This document shows positions 24,205-31,759 of a stretch of DNA of 32,478 nt, piece by piece. This DNA is from JAKVJE01 sp047722305 (GTDB lineage: Bacteria > Actinomycetota > Actinomycetes > Actinomycetales > Microbacteriaceae). The notes under the pieces are model-generated. The model was not told the origin of the DNA. It did not search any database and was given only the letters and a program-made list of their open reading frames with translations. The translations under genes were made by a program, and so were the position numbers. Numbering within the stretch: the first letter of the stretch is position 1; each line of letters opens with the position of its first letter. Location: contig JBDNYM010000022.1 in NCBI GenBank assembly GCA_047722305.1, positions 1 to 32,478 on the forward strand, read 5' to 3'.

Positions 24205-24933
24205 TCACTGGATGAGAGTCCCGACCAGGTAGCTCATCACCAGCGTGCCGACACCGAGGGCGAGCGAACGCGCCAGCACGCGCGCCGCGCTGGTCTTGCC
24301 CGCCCGGGCCGTGACGATCCCGGCCACGGTCAGCGAGAGCATCACGGCCAGCAGCACGGCCCAGGTCTCGAGGTGGGCCGGGAGCAGCCAGGTCACGAGC
24401 AGCGGCACGATCCCGCCGATCCCGTAGGCGATGGCTCCGCCGATCCCGGCGACGACGCTCTCCCTCCGGGTGGGGATGTGGACGATGCCGTGCTCGGTCT
24501 CCAGCTGCGCCTGCAGGGCGTCGCGGGCGGACAGCTGCTGGGCGACGGCCAGGGCCGTGTCGGGCTCCAGCCCTTTCTGCTCGTAGTAGCGAGCCAGGTC
24601 CTGAAGCTCCTCGTCGGGCTTGGCGGCGAGTTCGCGGCGCTCCTCCTCGATGATGGCGAGGTCCGCTTCCCGGCCGAGCTCGGCCTCCGACCACTCGGTG
24701 CCCGCGGTGGCCAGCATCCCGACGAAGATCGTGGTGGTCGCGACCAGCAACAGCATCCGGTCGTTCGCGTTCGCCCCGGAGAACCCCTCCAGGACGCCCC
24801 CGGTGGCGATGATGCCCTCGTTGACGATGATGCTCCAGCTGCGCAGCTCCCGAGGCTCCGGCCGCAGGCTCCGCCAGCGCCCGGTGCGCTGCACACGCTC
24901 CGCCGGCCCCGTCTCTCGGCCCAGATCGATCAC
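24205..24933 (-). CDS. Second VIT1/CCC1-like membrane protein
   Basis: 242 residues from a GTG with AGGGGA about six bases upstream. It has an N-terminal membrane helix pair beginning SWSIIVNEGIIATGGVLEGF, aligned with the ANDG start of VIT domains, then a charged cytoplasmic helical loop (about 85-150, rich in Glu/Gln) that corresponds to the metal-binding loop, and three C-terminal membrane segments. It lacks the rubrerythrin part of its neighbour. Two VIT proteins in tandem may work as different-affinity exporters or as a heteromer. The position in front of the larger gene suggests joint transcription from the region around 25010. Confidence 0.8.
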   Translation of the reverse strand: MIDLGRETGPAERVQRTGRWRSLRPEPRELRSWSIIVNEGIIATGGVLEGFSGANANDRMLLLVATTTIFVGMLATAGTEWSEAELGREADLAIIEEERRELAAKPDEELQDLARYYEQKGLEPDTALAVAQQLSARDALQAQLETEHGIVHIPTRRESVVAGIGGAIAYGIGGIVPLLVTWLLPAHLETWAVLLAVMLSLTVAGIVTARAGKTSAARVLARSLALGVGTLVMSYLVGTLIQ

Positions 24934-24976
24934 GCCATTTCCCCTGCCCGCTGCCGTCCGTCATCCCTCGCCCGGT

Positions 24977-25010
24977 TCGACCGCCGGTCGAGGGCGTTCA
25001 GGCAATTCTA
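24977..25010 (-). promoter_or_regulatory. Promoter and palindrome upstream of the two VIT genes
   Basis: TAGAAT (25010-25005) is a good -10 on the minus strand. It would give a leader of about 65 bases to the GTG at 24933. Within that leader is a perfect TCGACCG-C-CGGTCGA palindrome (24977-24991), placed where a repressor would block transcription or where an RNA hairpin would form. Confidence 0.45.
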
Positions 25011-25037
25011 GGATGACGCGCAGGCCGCCGCCGAGCG

Positions 25038-25895
25038 TCACTTGCCGCTGTAGACGGGGAACGCGGCGCTCTCGCCGTAGTCGGTCGCCACGAGGGCGCG
25101 CAGTGCATCCATGTCTGCCTCGCCGATCTCGAAGTCGAGCTGCGCGTTGCTGCGCATGTGCGCGGGGTTGGCGGTCTTGGGCAGGGAGACGGCACCGAGC
25201 TGAAGCGTGTACCGGATGCATAGCTGCGGCACGCTCACCCCGTATGCGGCCGCCAGCTCGGCAACCTGCCGGTTGCCCAGAATCTCGCCGTGGGCGATCG
25301 GCGAATACGCCTCGATACACATGTTCCGCTGCTGGCAATACTCGATCAGGTCAGTGGGCGTGTTGCCGGGGTGGACGAGGATCTGGTTGACATGCGGGGC
25401 GACCGTACCGCGCTCGAGGATGTTGTCGAGATCGGTCGGCAAGAAGTTCGAGACGCCGATGGCGCGGATCTTGCCCGCCCGGTGCGCCGCTTCGAGCGCC
25501 ATCCAGGCGGCGAGGTTGCCGTCGGCGTAGTCGCCGCCGCGGAAGTCCCCCCATGGCTGCGGGGCGTGGATGAGCATCAGGTCGACGTATTCGAGCCCGA
25601 GCCGGTCGAGGGACGCGTCGATCGCGGCGGCGGCCAGGTCGTGGTCCTTGATCTCGGCGGCAAGCTTGGTGGAGACGAACAGTTCGTCACGCGGCACGCC
25701 CGCGGCGCGCACCCCCTCGCCGACGCCGCGCTCGTTGCCGTAGGCCTGGGCGGTGTCGATGTTGCGGTAGCCGATCTCGATGGCGGCGCGGACCGCCTCG
25801 GCGGCCTCGGCGTCGGGGATGAGCCAGGTGCCGAGCCCGAGCTTGGGGATGACCACGCCGTTGGCGAGGGCGAGGGTTTCAGTGAGGATGCTCAT
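25038..25895 (-). CDS. Aldo/keto reductase
   Basis: 285 residues from an ATG overlapping the upstream stop (ATGA). The four catalytic residues of the superfamily are in place: Asp47 and Tyr52 (RNIDTAQAYGNE), Lys77 (VSTKLAAE) and His110 (MLIHAPQP). IGVSNF and the late SLPKTANPAHMRSN nucleotide-binding segment follow. It resembles the bacterial 2,5-diketo-D-gluconate reductase type. It would reduce an aldehyde or ketone with NADPH. It is translated with the CMD-cupin gene and sits opposite an MmyB-type regulator, so substrate-induced detoxification is plausible but inferred. Confidence 0.9.
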   Translation of the reverse strand: MSILTETLALANGVVIPKLGLGTWLIPDAEAAEAVRAAIEIGYRNIDTAQAYGNERGVGEGVRAAGVPRDELFVSTKLAAEIKDHDLAAAAIDASLDRLGLEYVDLMLIHAPQPWGDFRGGDYADGNLAAWMALEAAHRAGKIRAIGVSNFLPTDLDNILERGTVAPHVNQILVHPGNTPTDLIEYCQQRNMCIEAYSPIAHGEILGNRQVAELAAAYGVSVPQLCIRYTLQLGAVSLPKTANPAHMRSNAQLDFEIGEADMDALRALVATDYGESAAFPVYSGK

Positions 25896-26746
25896 GCGCG
25901 GTCTCCGTTTCGGGGCAACTGGCCGTACGCCTCGTCCGTGACGGGGTCGAGCCATTCGGTGGTGACATTCTCTCCCGGTGCGATGAACGCGACATGGGAG
26001 AACCACGTGTCGGCCTTGGCACCGTGCCAGTGCTTGACGCCGGCCGGCACCCGGATCGCGGTGCCGGGTACCAGGCTGACCGCATCCTCGCCCTCGGCCT
26101 GGTACCACCCGGCCCCGGCGGTGCACAGCAGAATCTGGTCGCCGCCGCCCTGCTCGCCGTGGTGGATGTGCCAGTGGTTGCGGCACCCGGGCTCGAACGT
26201 CACGTTGGACACCGGCACGCTCCCGTCCGTGAGCGGAGCGAGGTAGCTCTGCCCGGTGAAGTACACGGCGTAGGCGGCATTGGGCTCCCCGAGCGGGAAC
26301 ATCTGTGCAAAGGGGTCACCAGCCGTCGGAGCGACCGCATCCTCATCCGATCCCGTATCGTCCTCCCGGTCCTCGCCCTCGACAACGCGCTTCAGCACGG
26401 CAGCTGCACCCATCCCGTTCGGCCAGCCGGCATAGAATGCCAGCTGCAACATGGCCTCCTGCAGCTCGGGGTCGGTGACGCCGTTGCGGCGCGCGTACGC
26501 GAGGTGGAATTCGAGCTGCTCGGTCTTCCCGAGCGCAGCCAGGGCGGCGACGGTGACGAGGCTGCGGTCGCGCTTCGAGAGTCCGACGCGCTCCCACACC
26601 TCGTCGAAGAGCACCCGGTCGGTGTAGTGCACCAGTCCGGGCGCAAAATCGCCGAATGCGTTCTTCCCGCCCTGCCAGCCCCCACCTGCGGTGTTCCGAA
26701 TCTCCGTCGCTTCGCTCTCCGTCGCCGTCGCTTCGCTCTCCGTCAT
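25892..26746 (-). CDS. Carboxymuconolactone decarboxylase-like / cupin fusion protein
   Basis: 284 residues. The ATG at 26746 is chosen for an AGGAGA six bases upstream, over the in-frame ATG at 26761. Residues 1-18 are a low-complexity ESEAT repeat. Residues about 38-120 form a CMD/AhpD-type domain (RDRSLVTVAALAALGKTEQL, then DPELQEAMLQLAFYAGWP) without a Cys-x-x-Cys pair, so peroxidase-type chemistry is unlikely. Residues about 165-275 form a cupin with metal-ligand histidines in HWHIHH (191-196) and His239 in KHWHGA. The fusion is widespread beside oxidoreductases. Its exact reaction is uncertain. Confidence 0.85.
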   Translation of the reverse strand: MTESEATATESEATEIRNTAGGGWQGGKNAFGDFAPGLVHYTDRVLFDEVWERVGLSKRDRSLVTVAALAALGKTEQLEFHLAYARRNGVTDPELQEAMLQLAFYAGWPNGMGAAAVLKRVVEGEDREDDTGSDEDAVAPTAGDPFAQMFPLGEPNAAYAVYFTGQSYLAPLTDGSVPVSNVTFEPGCRNHWHIHHGEQGGGDQILLCTAGAGWYQAEGEDAVSLVPGTAIRVPAGVKHWHGAKADTWFSHVAFIAPGENVTTEWLDPVTDEAYGQLPRNGDRA

Positions 26747-26841
26747 CGTCGGTCTCCTCATATGCGAACGCTGCCGCTGCCTGTCGAACTTCTGCCTCTG
26801 AGGCTTCCCGGTCCGCGCCCGCCCCGGAAGCCCCTGGCGGG

Positions 26842-26888
26842 GGGTGTACTGGCAGAACATCCCACGCGGGCACCTGCCGCCGTAGCGT
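26842..26888. promoter_or_regulatory. Regulatory spacer between CMD-cupin and MmyB-type genes
   Basis: GGGTGT-N9-ACATCC (26842-26862) is an imperfect inverted repeat (5 of 6 positions) in the 149-base divergent spacer. TAGCGT (26883-26888) lies seven bases before the ATG at 26896 and could be a -10. GGAG in the same gap could equally be a Shine-Dalgarno. Confidence 0.3.
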
Positions 26889-26895
26889 GGAGACC

Positions 26896-27771
26896 ATGGC
26901 GGCGAGGGCAGGCAACACGGACGGGCAGGATGAGGCGCGCGCGTTCCTCATGTCCCGCCGCGCGAAGCTCGGCCCGCGCCAGGCCGGGATCGCCGCGTCT
27001 GGGCCCCGCCGCGTGCCGGGGCTGCGGCGCAGCGAGGTCGCGATGCTCGCCGACGTGAGCGTCGAGTACTACGCCAAGATCGAGCGCGGTCGCCTCGCCG
27101 GCGTCTCCGACGCGGTGCTGGAGGCGGTCGCCCGGGCCTTGCAGCTCGACGACGCCGAGCGGGAGTACCTGTTCGAACTCGCCCGCACGGCCCATGGCGG
27201 CCCCGAGCCGGTGCGACGGCAGGCGCGGGGATGGACCCCGCGGGCCTCGCTGATCTGGACGCTGGATGCGATCACCGCCGGTCCCGCGTTCGTGCGCAAC
27301 GGGCGCATGGACATCCTCGCCACCAATGCCCTCGCCGCGGCGTTCTACGACCAGGTGTTCGACGGCCCCGGCCAGGGCAACCTGGCCCGGTTCCAGTTTC
27401 TCGACGACCGCGCCCGCGACTTCTATGCCGATTGGAGCACGGCGGCGAACATCGTGGTCGCGATCCTGCGCACCGAGGCCGGCCGGGCCCCGCGCGACGC
27501 GCAGCTCCACGACCTCATCGGGGAGCTCTCCACCCACTCCGACGAGTTCCGCGTCCGCTGGGGCGCCCACAACGTCCGCCGCCACGGCAACGGCACCAAG
27601 CACTTCCATCATCACCTCGTCGGCGAGATCGCCCTCAGCTATGAGGGCATGGAGCTCACCAGCGATCCGGGGTTGTCGCTGCTGGTCTATACCGCCGAGC
27701 CGGGCTCCGTCAGCCGGGCCCGCCTGGACCTTCTCGCCGGCTCAGCCGCCGGGTCGGCGAGCGCGGAATAG
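26896..27771 (+). CDS. MmyB-type XRE family regulator
   Basis: 291 residues. The N-terminal helix-turn-helix (about residues 15-75) reads RRAKLGPRQAGI, then VPGLRRSEVAMLADVSVEYYAKIERGR, which is the highly typical opening of MmyB-type (HTH_31) regulators. From about 115 the MLTR ligand-binding domain follows (RNGRMDILATNALAAAFY, then DEFRVRWGAHNVRRHGNGTKHFHH), a PAS-like fold able to hold a small hydrophobic ligand. Such proteins usually regulate the divergent oxidoreductase genes next to them, here CMD-cupin and the aldo/keto reductase. The direction of control is not visible in the sequence. Confidence 0.9.
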   Translation: MAARAGNTDGQDEARAFLMSRRAKLGPRQAGIAASGPRRVPGLRRSEVAMLADVSVEYYAKIERGRLAGVSDAVLEAVARALQLDDAEREYLFELARTAHGGPEPVRRQARGWTPRASLIWTLDAITAGPAFVRNGRMDILATNALAAAFYDQVFDGPGQGNLARFQFLDDRARDFYADWSTAANIVVAILRTEAGRAPRDAQLHDLIGELSTHSDEFRVRWGAHNVRRHGNGTKHFHHHLVGEIALSYEGMELTSDPGLSLLVYTAEPGSVSRARLDLLAGSAAGSASAE

Positions 27772-27823
27772 AACCGCCCGGCACGTTCGCACACCGGTCC
27801 GCATCAGGGAAGTCACGGGGAGA

Positions 27824-27850
27824 TACACTCGCAGCACACTCAAGGGGAGG
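27824..27850 (+). promoter_or_regulatory. Promoter and ribosome binding site of the DUF2252 gene
   Basis: TACACT (27824-27829) is a likely -10. AAGGGGAGG (27842-27850) is a strong Shine-Dalgarno whose spacing selects the ATG at 27857, not the in-frame ATG at 27851 that abuts it. Confidence 0.5.
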
Positions 27851-27856
27851 ATGCCC

Positions 27857-29245
27857 ATGTACAGCGAGGTCTCGATACCCCCGGTCGAGCAGCGCACCAC
27901 GGAGGCGCAGGCGGAGCTCGGCCGCGCCGCCCGTAGCGACCTGCCGCGGTCGGCCGCCCGCGACTGCACGATCACCGACCGCGATCCGATCGCGCTGCTG
28001 GAGCAGCAGGACGCCACCCGTCTCGCCGACCTCGTCCCGCTGCGATACGCCCGCATGAACGTCGACCCCTTCCGCTTCTACCGCGGCACGGCCCTGCTGA
28101 TGGCCCACGATCTGGAGCACCAGCCCACCACCGGGGTCGAGCTGATCAGCTGCGGCGACGCGCATCTGAGCAACTTCGGCTTCTATGCCTCCCCCGAGCG
28201 CAACCTGGTGTTCGATCTCAACGACTTCGACGAGTCCGCCCCCGCCCCCTGGGAGTGGGATGTGAAGCGCCTGGCGACCAGTTGCGTGCTCGCCGCCCGC
28301 CAGTCGGGGGCGGGCCGGAAGGAGACCGAGACGATCGCCCGCGATGTGGTCGCCACCTACCGGCAGGTCCTGCGCCGCCTGTCCCAGACCTCTCTGCTGG
28401 ATCGCTACTACCTGTCGGTCCGCGACGACACCCTGACCGGCCGGCTCTCCAAGGGGAATCAGGCCCTCCTGGCGCGCGTCACCAAGAAGGCCCGCAAGCG
28501 CACCTCTGCGCAGGCGGCCCGGAAGCTCCTGATCGAGGATGCCGACGGCGCCCTCCGCTTCCGCGAGGACCCGCCGGTGCTCGCCCACATCAGCGACGAC
28601 CTGCGGGCCACGGTGGAGCACCTCTACCGCGACTACCTGGAGACGACCCGCCCCGACATCGCCATGCTGCTGTCGAACTGCCGCATCATCGACGTCGCCC
28701 GCCGCGTGGTCGGGGTGGGGTCGGTGGGGACCCGCTGCTACGTCCTCGCCCTCCTCGATCCGTCCGGGGCGCCGCTGATCTTGCAGGTGAAGGAGGCGCC
28801 GGCGTCCGTACTGCTGCAGCATCACCCGCACCACGTGCTGCCGCGACGCCGGCTGCTGTCCATCCGCATCCCCGAGGGGCGCCGGGTGGTGACCTGCCAG
28901 CAGATTCTGCAGTCGGTCTCGGACCCGTTCCTGGGCTGGCTGACCGTCCAGGGCCGCGACTTCTACGTGCGCCAGTTCCGCGATATGAAGGGCTCGTTCG
29001 ACGTCGACGCCCTCGACGTGTCGCTGCTGCCCCGCTACGCGCGGGCCTGCGCCGCGATCCTGGCCCGGGGGCACTCCCAGAGCCCGGCCTGCGCCTGGAT
29101 CGCCGGGTACCTCGGCAAGTCGACGTCGTTCGACCGGGCGGTCGCCGCCTGGAGCCTCGACTACGCCGACCAGGCCGAGCGCGACTTCGAGTCTCTGCAC
29201 GAGGCGATCGCCTCCGGACGCGTGCCCGTCACCGAGTTCGCCTGA
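27857..29245 (+). CDS. DUF2252 family protein
   Basis: 462 residues, the normal size. The family blocks are easily seen: RMNVDPFRFYRGTALLMAHDL (67-86), the catalytic-looking CGDAHLSNFGFYASPER (99-114), LVFDLNDFDESAPAPWEWDVKRLATS (117-142), and later GVGSVGTRCYVLAL and FYVRQFRDMKGSFD. DUF2252 shows kinase-like features (an HLxNxG-type loop and a downstream D-F-D), which suggests a phosphotransferase fold, but no activity is established as far as I know. It is followed 18 bases later by a FAD-dependent oxidoreductase gene, so the two are probably co-transcribed. Confidence 0.88.
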   Translation: MYSEVSIPPVEQRTTEAQAELGRAARSDLPRSAARDCTITDRDPIALLEQQDATRLADLVPLRYARMNVDPFRFYRGTALLMAHDLEHQPTTGVELISCGDAHLSNFGFYASPERNLVFDLNDFDESAPAPWEWDVKRLATSCVLAARQSGAGRKETETIARDVVATYRQVLRRLSQTSLLDRYYLSVRDDTLTGRLSKGNQALLARVTKKARKRTSAQAARKLLIEDADGALRFREDPPVLAHISDDLRATVEHLYRDYLETTRPDIAMLLSNCRIIDVARRVVGVGSVGTRCYVLALLDPSGAPLILQVKEAPASVLLQHHPHHVLPRRRLLSIRIPEGRRVVTCQQILQSVSDPFLGWLTVQGRDFYVRQFRDMKGSFDVDALDVSLLPRYARACAAILARGHSQSPACAWIAGYLGKSTSFDRAVAAWSLDYADQAERDFESLHEAIASGRVPVTEFA

Positions 29246-29263
29246 CCGCCCGAGCCAGCGCCC

Positions 29264-30709
29264 ATGATCGATGCCAACATCGTCGGGTCCGGCCCGAACG
29301 GCTTGGCCTGCGCCGTGGTGCTGGCCCGGTGCGGCTTGGAGGTGCAGGTGCACGAGCGGGCGGATCGGCCCGGCGGCGCGCTGCGCAGCCTCGACCTGAC
29401 CGGTGCGGGATATCTGCAGGACCTCGGGCCCACCGTAATGCCGCTGGCCTACCGCTCACCGCTGCTGCGCCGCCTCGGCATCGTGGATGCGCTGCAGTGG
29501 TCGGCGCCGCCGCTCGCCTTCGCCCACCCGCTGCCGCACGGCCGCACCGTGCTCGGCTGGAGCGACCTGCAGCGCACCGCCGACGAGCTCGGCACCGACG
29601 GCCCCGGCTGGCGGCGCCTGTTCGAGCCGCTCACCCGCGACGTGGACGCGCTGGCAGAAGCGATCAGCTCCGTCCCCGCCCACCTGCAGCACGCCCCGCA
29701 GGCGGCCGAGCAGCTGCGTGCCGACGTCATCGGCTCGGTGCGCCGGGCCCGGCACCGGCCGCGCACCCCGGAGGGACGCGCCCTGCTGGCCGGGCTCGCC
29801 GCGCACATCCCCGCCAAGCCGTCATCGACCGTGGCTGCCCTCGGGGCGCTGGTGCTGGGCGCGTTCGCGCAGGCCGGCAGCTGGGCGACGCCGGTGGGCG
29901 GGGCCCGGAGGCTCGCCCAGGCCCTGGTCGCCGACCTGCTGGCGCACGGGGGCAAGCTCATCGTCTCGCATCCGGTGGACGGGCCCGCTGACCTGCCGCC
30001 GGCCCGTGCCACGTTCCTCGACACCGGGGTCGACTTCCTGGATCGCTTCGGCGGGGACGCCCTCCCGTCCGCCTACCGGCAGCGGCTGCACGACTTCGCC
30101 CCGGGCCCGGCGCTGGCCCGGGTGAGCTTCACCCTCGACGGACCGGTGCCCTGGGAGGACCCGCGGGTGTCCGCCGCCGCCGTGGTGCACGTGGGCGGTG
30201 CGGCGGAGGAGTTCGCCGCCGCCGGGGCGGAGCTCGACGCCGGGCTCGTCCCCGACGCTCCCGCGGTGGTGCTCGTGCAGTCGTCCGTGATCGACCCGAG
30301 TCGGGCCCCGGAGGGCAAGGCGTCGGTGGGCGCCTACGTGACGCTGCCCAACGGCTGCGAAGTCGACCCGACGCAGCCCGTGATCGACCAGATCGAGCGC
30401 TTCGCCCCCGGCTTCGGGCAGACCCTCATATCGGCCGCGCACATCGCCCCGCCGCGCTACGAGGCGCTGAACCCGAACTTCGTCGGCGGCGACGCCATGA
30501 CCGGCGCCCTGACGCTCGGCCAGGTGCGGCACCGCCCGGTCCCCGGCCCGACGCCCTGGCGCACGCCGGTGCCGGGGCTGTACCTGTGCTCCGCTGCCGC
30601 AGCCCCCGGCCCGGGCGTCCACGGCATGGTCGGCTACCGGGCCGCGGCCTGCGCTCTGCGAGACCTGTTCGGGGTGCGGCTCGAGTCGGTCGCCGACGTC
30701 CCGGACTGA
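29264..30709 (+). CDS. Phytoene-desaturase-like FAD-dependent oxidoreductase
   Basis: 481 residues. The N-terminal Rossmann motif GSGPNG (8-13), with AVVLARCGLEVQVHERADRPGGALRS, is the FAD-binding opening of the CrtI/NAD(P)-FAD amine-oxidase-like superfamily. The C-terminus has the matching flavin segment PGLYLCSAAAAPGPGVHGMVGYRAA. The middle is helical, with GGARRLAQALVADLLAHGGK, typical of the actinobacterial 'phytoene dehydrogenase-related' group that is not tied to carotenoid clusters. No crtB or crtE genes lie nearby, so carotenoid synthesis is unlikely. There is no strong Shine-Dalgarno, which fits translation from a shared message with the DUF2252 gene. Confidence 0.87.
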   Translation: MIDANIVGSGPNGLACAVVLARCGLEVQVHERADRPGGALRSLDLTGAGYLQDLGPTVMPLAYRSPLLRRLGIVDALQWSAPPLAFAHPLPHGRTVLGWSDLQRTADELGTDGPGWRRLFEPLTRDVDALAEAISSVPAHLQHAPQAAEQLRADVIGSVRRARHRPRTPEGRALLAGLAAHIPAKPSSTVAALGALVLGAFAQAGSWATPVGGARRLAQALVADLLAHGGKLIVSHPVDGPADLPPARATFLDTGVDFLDRFGGDALPSAYRQRLHDFAPGPALARVSFTLDGPVPWEDPRVSAAAVVHVGGAAEEFAAAGAELDAGLVPDAPAVVLVQSSVIDPSRAPEGKASVGAYVTLPNGCEVDPTQPVIDQIERFAPGFGQTLISAAHIAPPRYEALNPNFVGGDAMTGALTLGQVRHRPVPGPTPWRTPVPGLYLCSAAAAPGPGVHGMVGYRAAACALRDLFGVRLESVADVPD

Positions 30710-30738
30710 CGGGGCTGAGCTGGGCGGCACCCGGTGCA

Positions 30739-30750
30739 TACGCTGATCTG
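30739..30750 (+). promoter_or_regulatory. Leaderless -10 element for the YchJ-like gene
   Basis: TACGCT (30739-30744) is exactly six bases before the GTG at 30751, with no Shine-Dalgarno. This repeats the spacing seen before the ParA, ABC ATPase, CDP-alcohol transferase and CYTH-CHAD genes. Confidence 0.45.
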
Positions 30751-31110
30751 GTGAGCGAATCCGAGCAACCGCCGACATCCTGGCCAGCGACGGCCGAAGC
30801 CCTCCTGCGGTCCCGATTCCAGGCATTTCGTGGTCGGGATGCCGCCTGGCTGCTGGCATCGTGGCATCCGCGGACGCGTCCGTCCGAAGTGCGCTTCGAT
30901 GACGACATCGTCTGGCGCGGCCTGCAGGTCGTCGACGTCGTGCGCGGAGGACCAGACGACACCGAGGGCATCGTCGAGTTCCGCGCCACATACGTCAGGC
31001 ATGCCGGCGGAGCATCCAGCGCAGTTTCCCGGGGAGTGCAGCATGAGCGTTCACGCTTCGTGCGGGAGCACGGCAGGTGGCTCTACCTCGACGGCGACAT
31101 CCTCAGCTGA
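30751..31110 (+). CDS. YchJ-like NTF2-fold domain protein
   Basis: 119 residues from a GTG. The sequence matches the central domain of YchJ/UPF0225 proteins: TAEALLRSRFQAFRGRDAAWLLASWHP at 14-40, then WRGLQVVDVVRGGPDDTEGIVEFRATY and HERSRFVREHGRWLYLDG at the end. Full YchJ proteins carry zinc-binding SEC-C cysteine motifs at one or both ends; this one has none and no cysteine cluster, so it is a domain-only version. The biochemical role of this fold in YchJ is unknown. It closes the plus-strand run before the decayed region. Confidence 0.8.
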   Translation: MSESEQPPTSWPATAEALLRSRFQAFRGRDAAWLLASWHPRTRPSEVRFDDDIVWRGLQVVDVVRGGPDDTEGIVEFRATYVRHAGGASSAVSRGVQHERSRFVREHGRWLYLDGDILS

Positions 31111-31573
31111 GGTGCAGCCGCTGGGTCTTCTCAACGGTCTTTGTCTTCAAAGCGTCGATGCCGCTGCCCTCGGCGCACTCATGGCACATGTCACCCTTTT
31201 CTACAGCGGACGGCTCGGGTCTGATGTAGGAATACGTGACAGTTTTCGCTGTGATGTCCGCCGGCCCCGAGGCCTCAACGCATAGCCCGAACGCTCCCGC
31301 ACATCGATCACCGCCGCGACGGCCCAGCTGGAATCCGATTCCGCACCGCAGCACCGATCTTCGCCTTCTCAGAAGCTCCGATCCGGACGATCAGTGTGCG
31401 CCAGCGTCCGCTCCCGCCTCACCATCACCCAGCACGACCCAGCCACCGGCCAGAACGTCATCATCCAGCAACCGAAGCCATAGTTGTGAGGCCGAACGAG
31501 AGCTGGGGGCCGCACCGGTCAGCGATCAATCCGGAACGGCAACGCGCCATACCGGCGCCCAACGAGGCGATCG
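31111..31573. other. Long non-coding / decayed stretch
   Basis: No convincing intact gene is seen, and the composition looks less GC-rich than the flanks. On the minus strand an open stretch over about 31103-31270 reads like protein, with a Cys-His-Glu-Cys element (MCHECAEGSG), but it has no proper upstream start. On the plus strand a 29-codon frame from GTG 31394 to the stop at 31481-31483 ends in VIIQQPKP and looks like a gene terminus. Repeat copy 3 occupies 31288-31410. Together these read as remnants of genes disturbed by rearrangement. Confidence 0.5.
31288..31410 (+). repeat. Repeat element copy 3 (diverged)
   Basis: About 123 bases. The left end CGAACGCTCCCGCACATCGA and the reverse complement of the right end CGGACGCTGGCGCACACTGA are inverted repeats matching at about 18 of 22 positions over the outer part. 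The right half aligns without gaps to copies 1 and 2 (about 37 of 65 positions), and GCCGCGA near the left end is shared with copy 1. The length is almost equal to copy 1. Confidence 0.6.
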
Positions 31574-31759
31574 TCACCCCGCCGTGCGCAGATCGAGGAG
31601 GCGTACGCCCGTGCGTTCGAAATCTTTGGTGTTGTGCGTGACCAGCGTCAGGTCGTGGACGATGTCCGTCGCAGCGATGAGGGCGTCCATTTCGGGAATG
31701 GGGTCGGAGACGTGCAGGCTGGCGGCCGTCCTCGCCGCGAATACATCGATGGGCGACAC
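31574..31759 (-). pseudogene. vapC: VapC PIN-domain toxin remnant, N-terminus missing
   Basis: Sixty-one codons encode the C-terminal half of a PIN-domain ribonuclease: IPEMDALIAATDIVHDLTLVTHNTKDF, then TGVRLLDL, a near-textbook VapC ending with the later acidic residues. A full VapC is about 130-140 residues and begins with a catalytic aspartate in an LDTN-type motif; nothing like it is found upstream, where the frame reads on into sequence without PIN features. There is no VapB antitoxin gene. It is therefore a truncated, presumably inactive toxin gene. The nominal GTG start at 31759 has no ribosome site. Confidence 0.75.

Noticed and set aside
26761..26780. A possible fourth copy of the repeat terminus (GCGAACGCTGCCGC) upstream of the CMD-cupin gene
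   Set aside because: Only about 14 bases match; the following CACA-N-CGATC core and an opposite terminus are missing, so chance similarity is likelier.
29264..30709. Carotenoid biosynthesis cluster
   Set aside because: Only one CrtI-like protein is present; no phytoene synthase, GGPP synthase or cyclase gene adjoins it.
31103..31354. Small minus-strand protein with a CHEC motif
   Set aside because: The frame looks protein-like but has no start codon with a ribosome site before the Met of MCHEC, and it overlaps repeat copy 3; kept only as a possible remnant.
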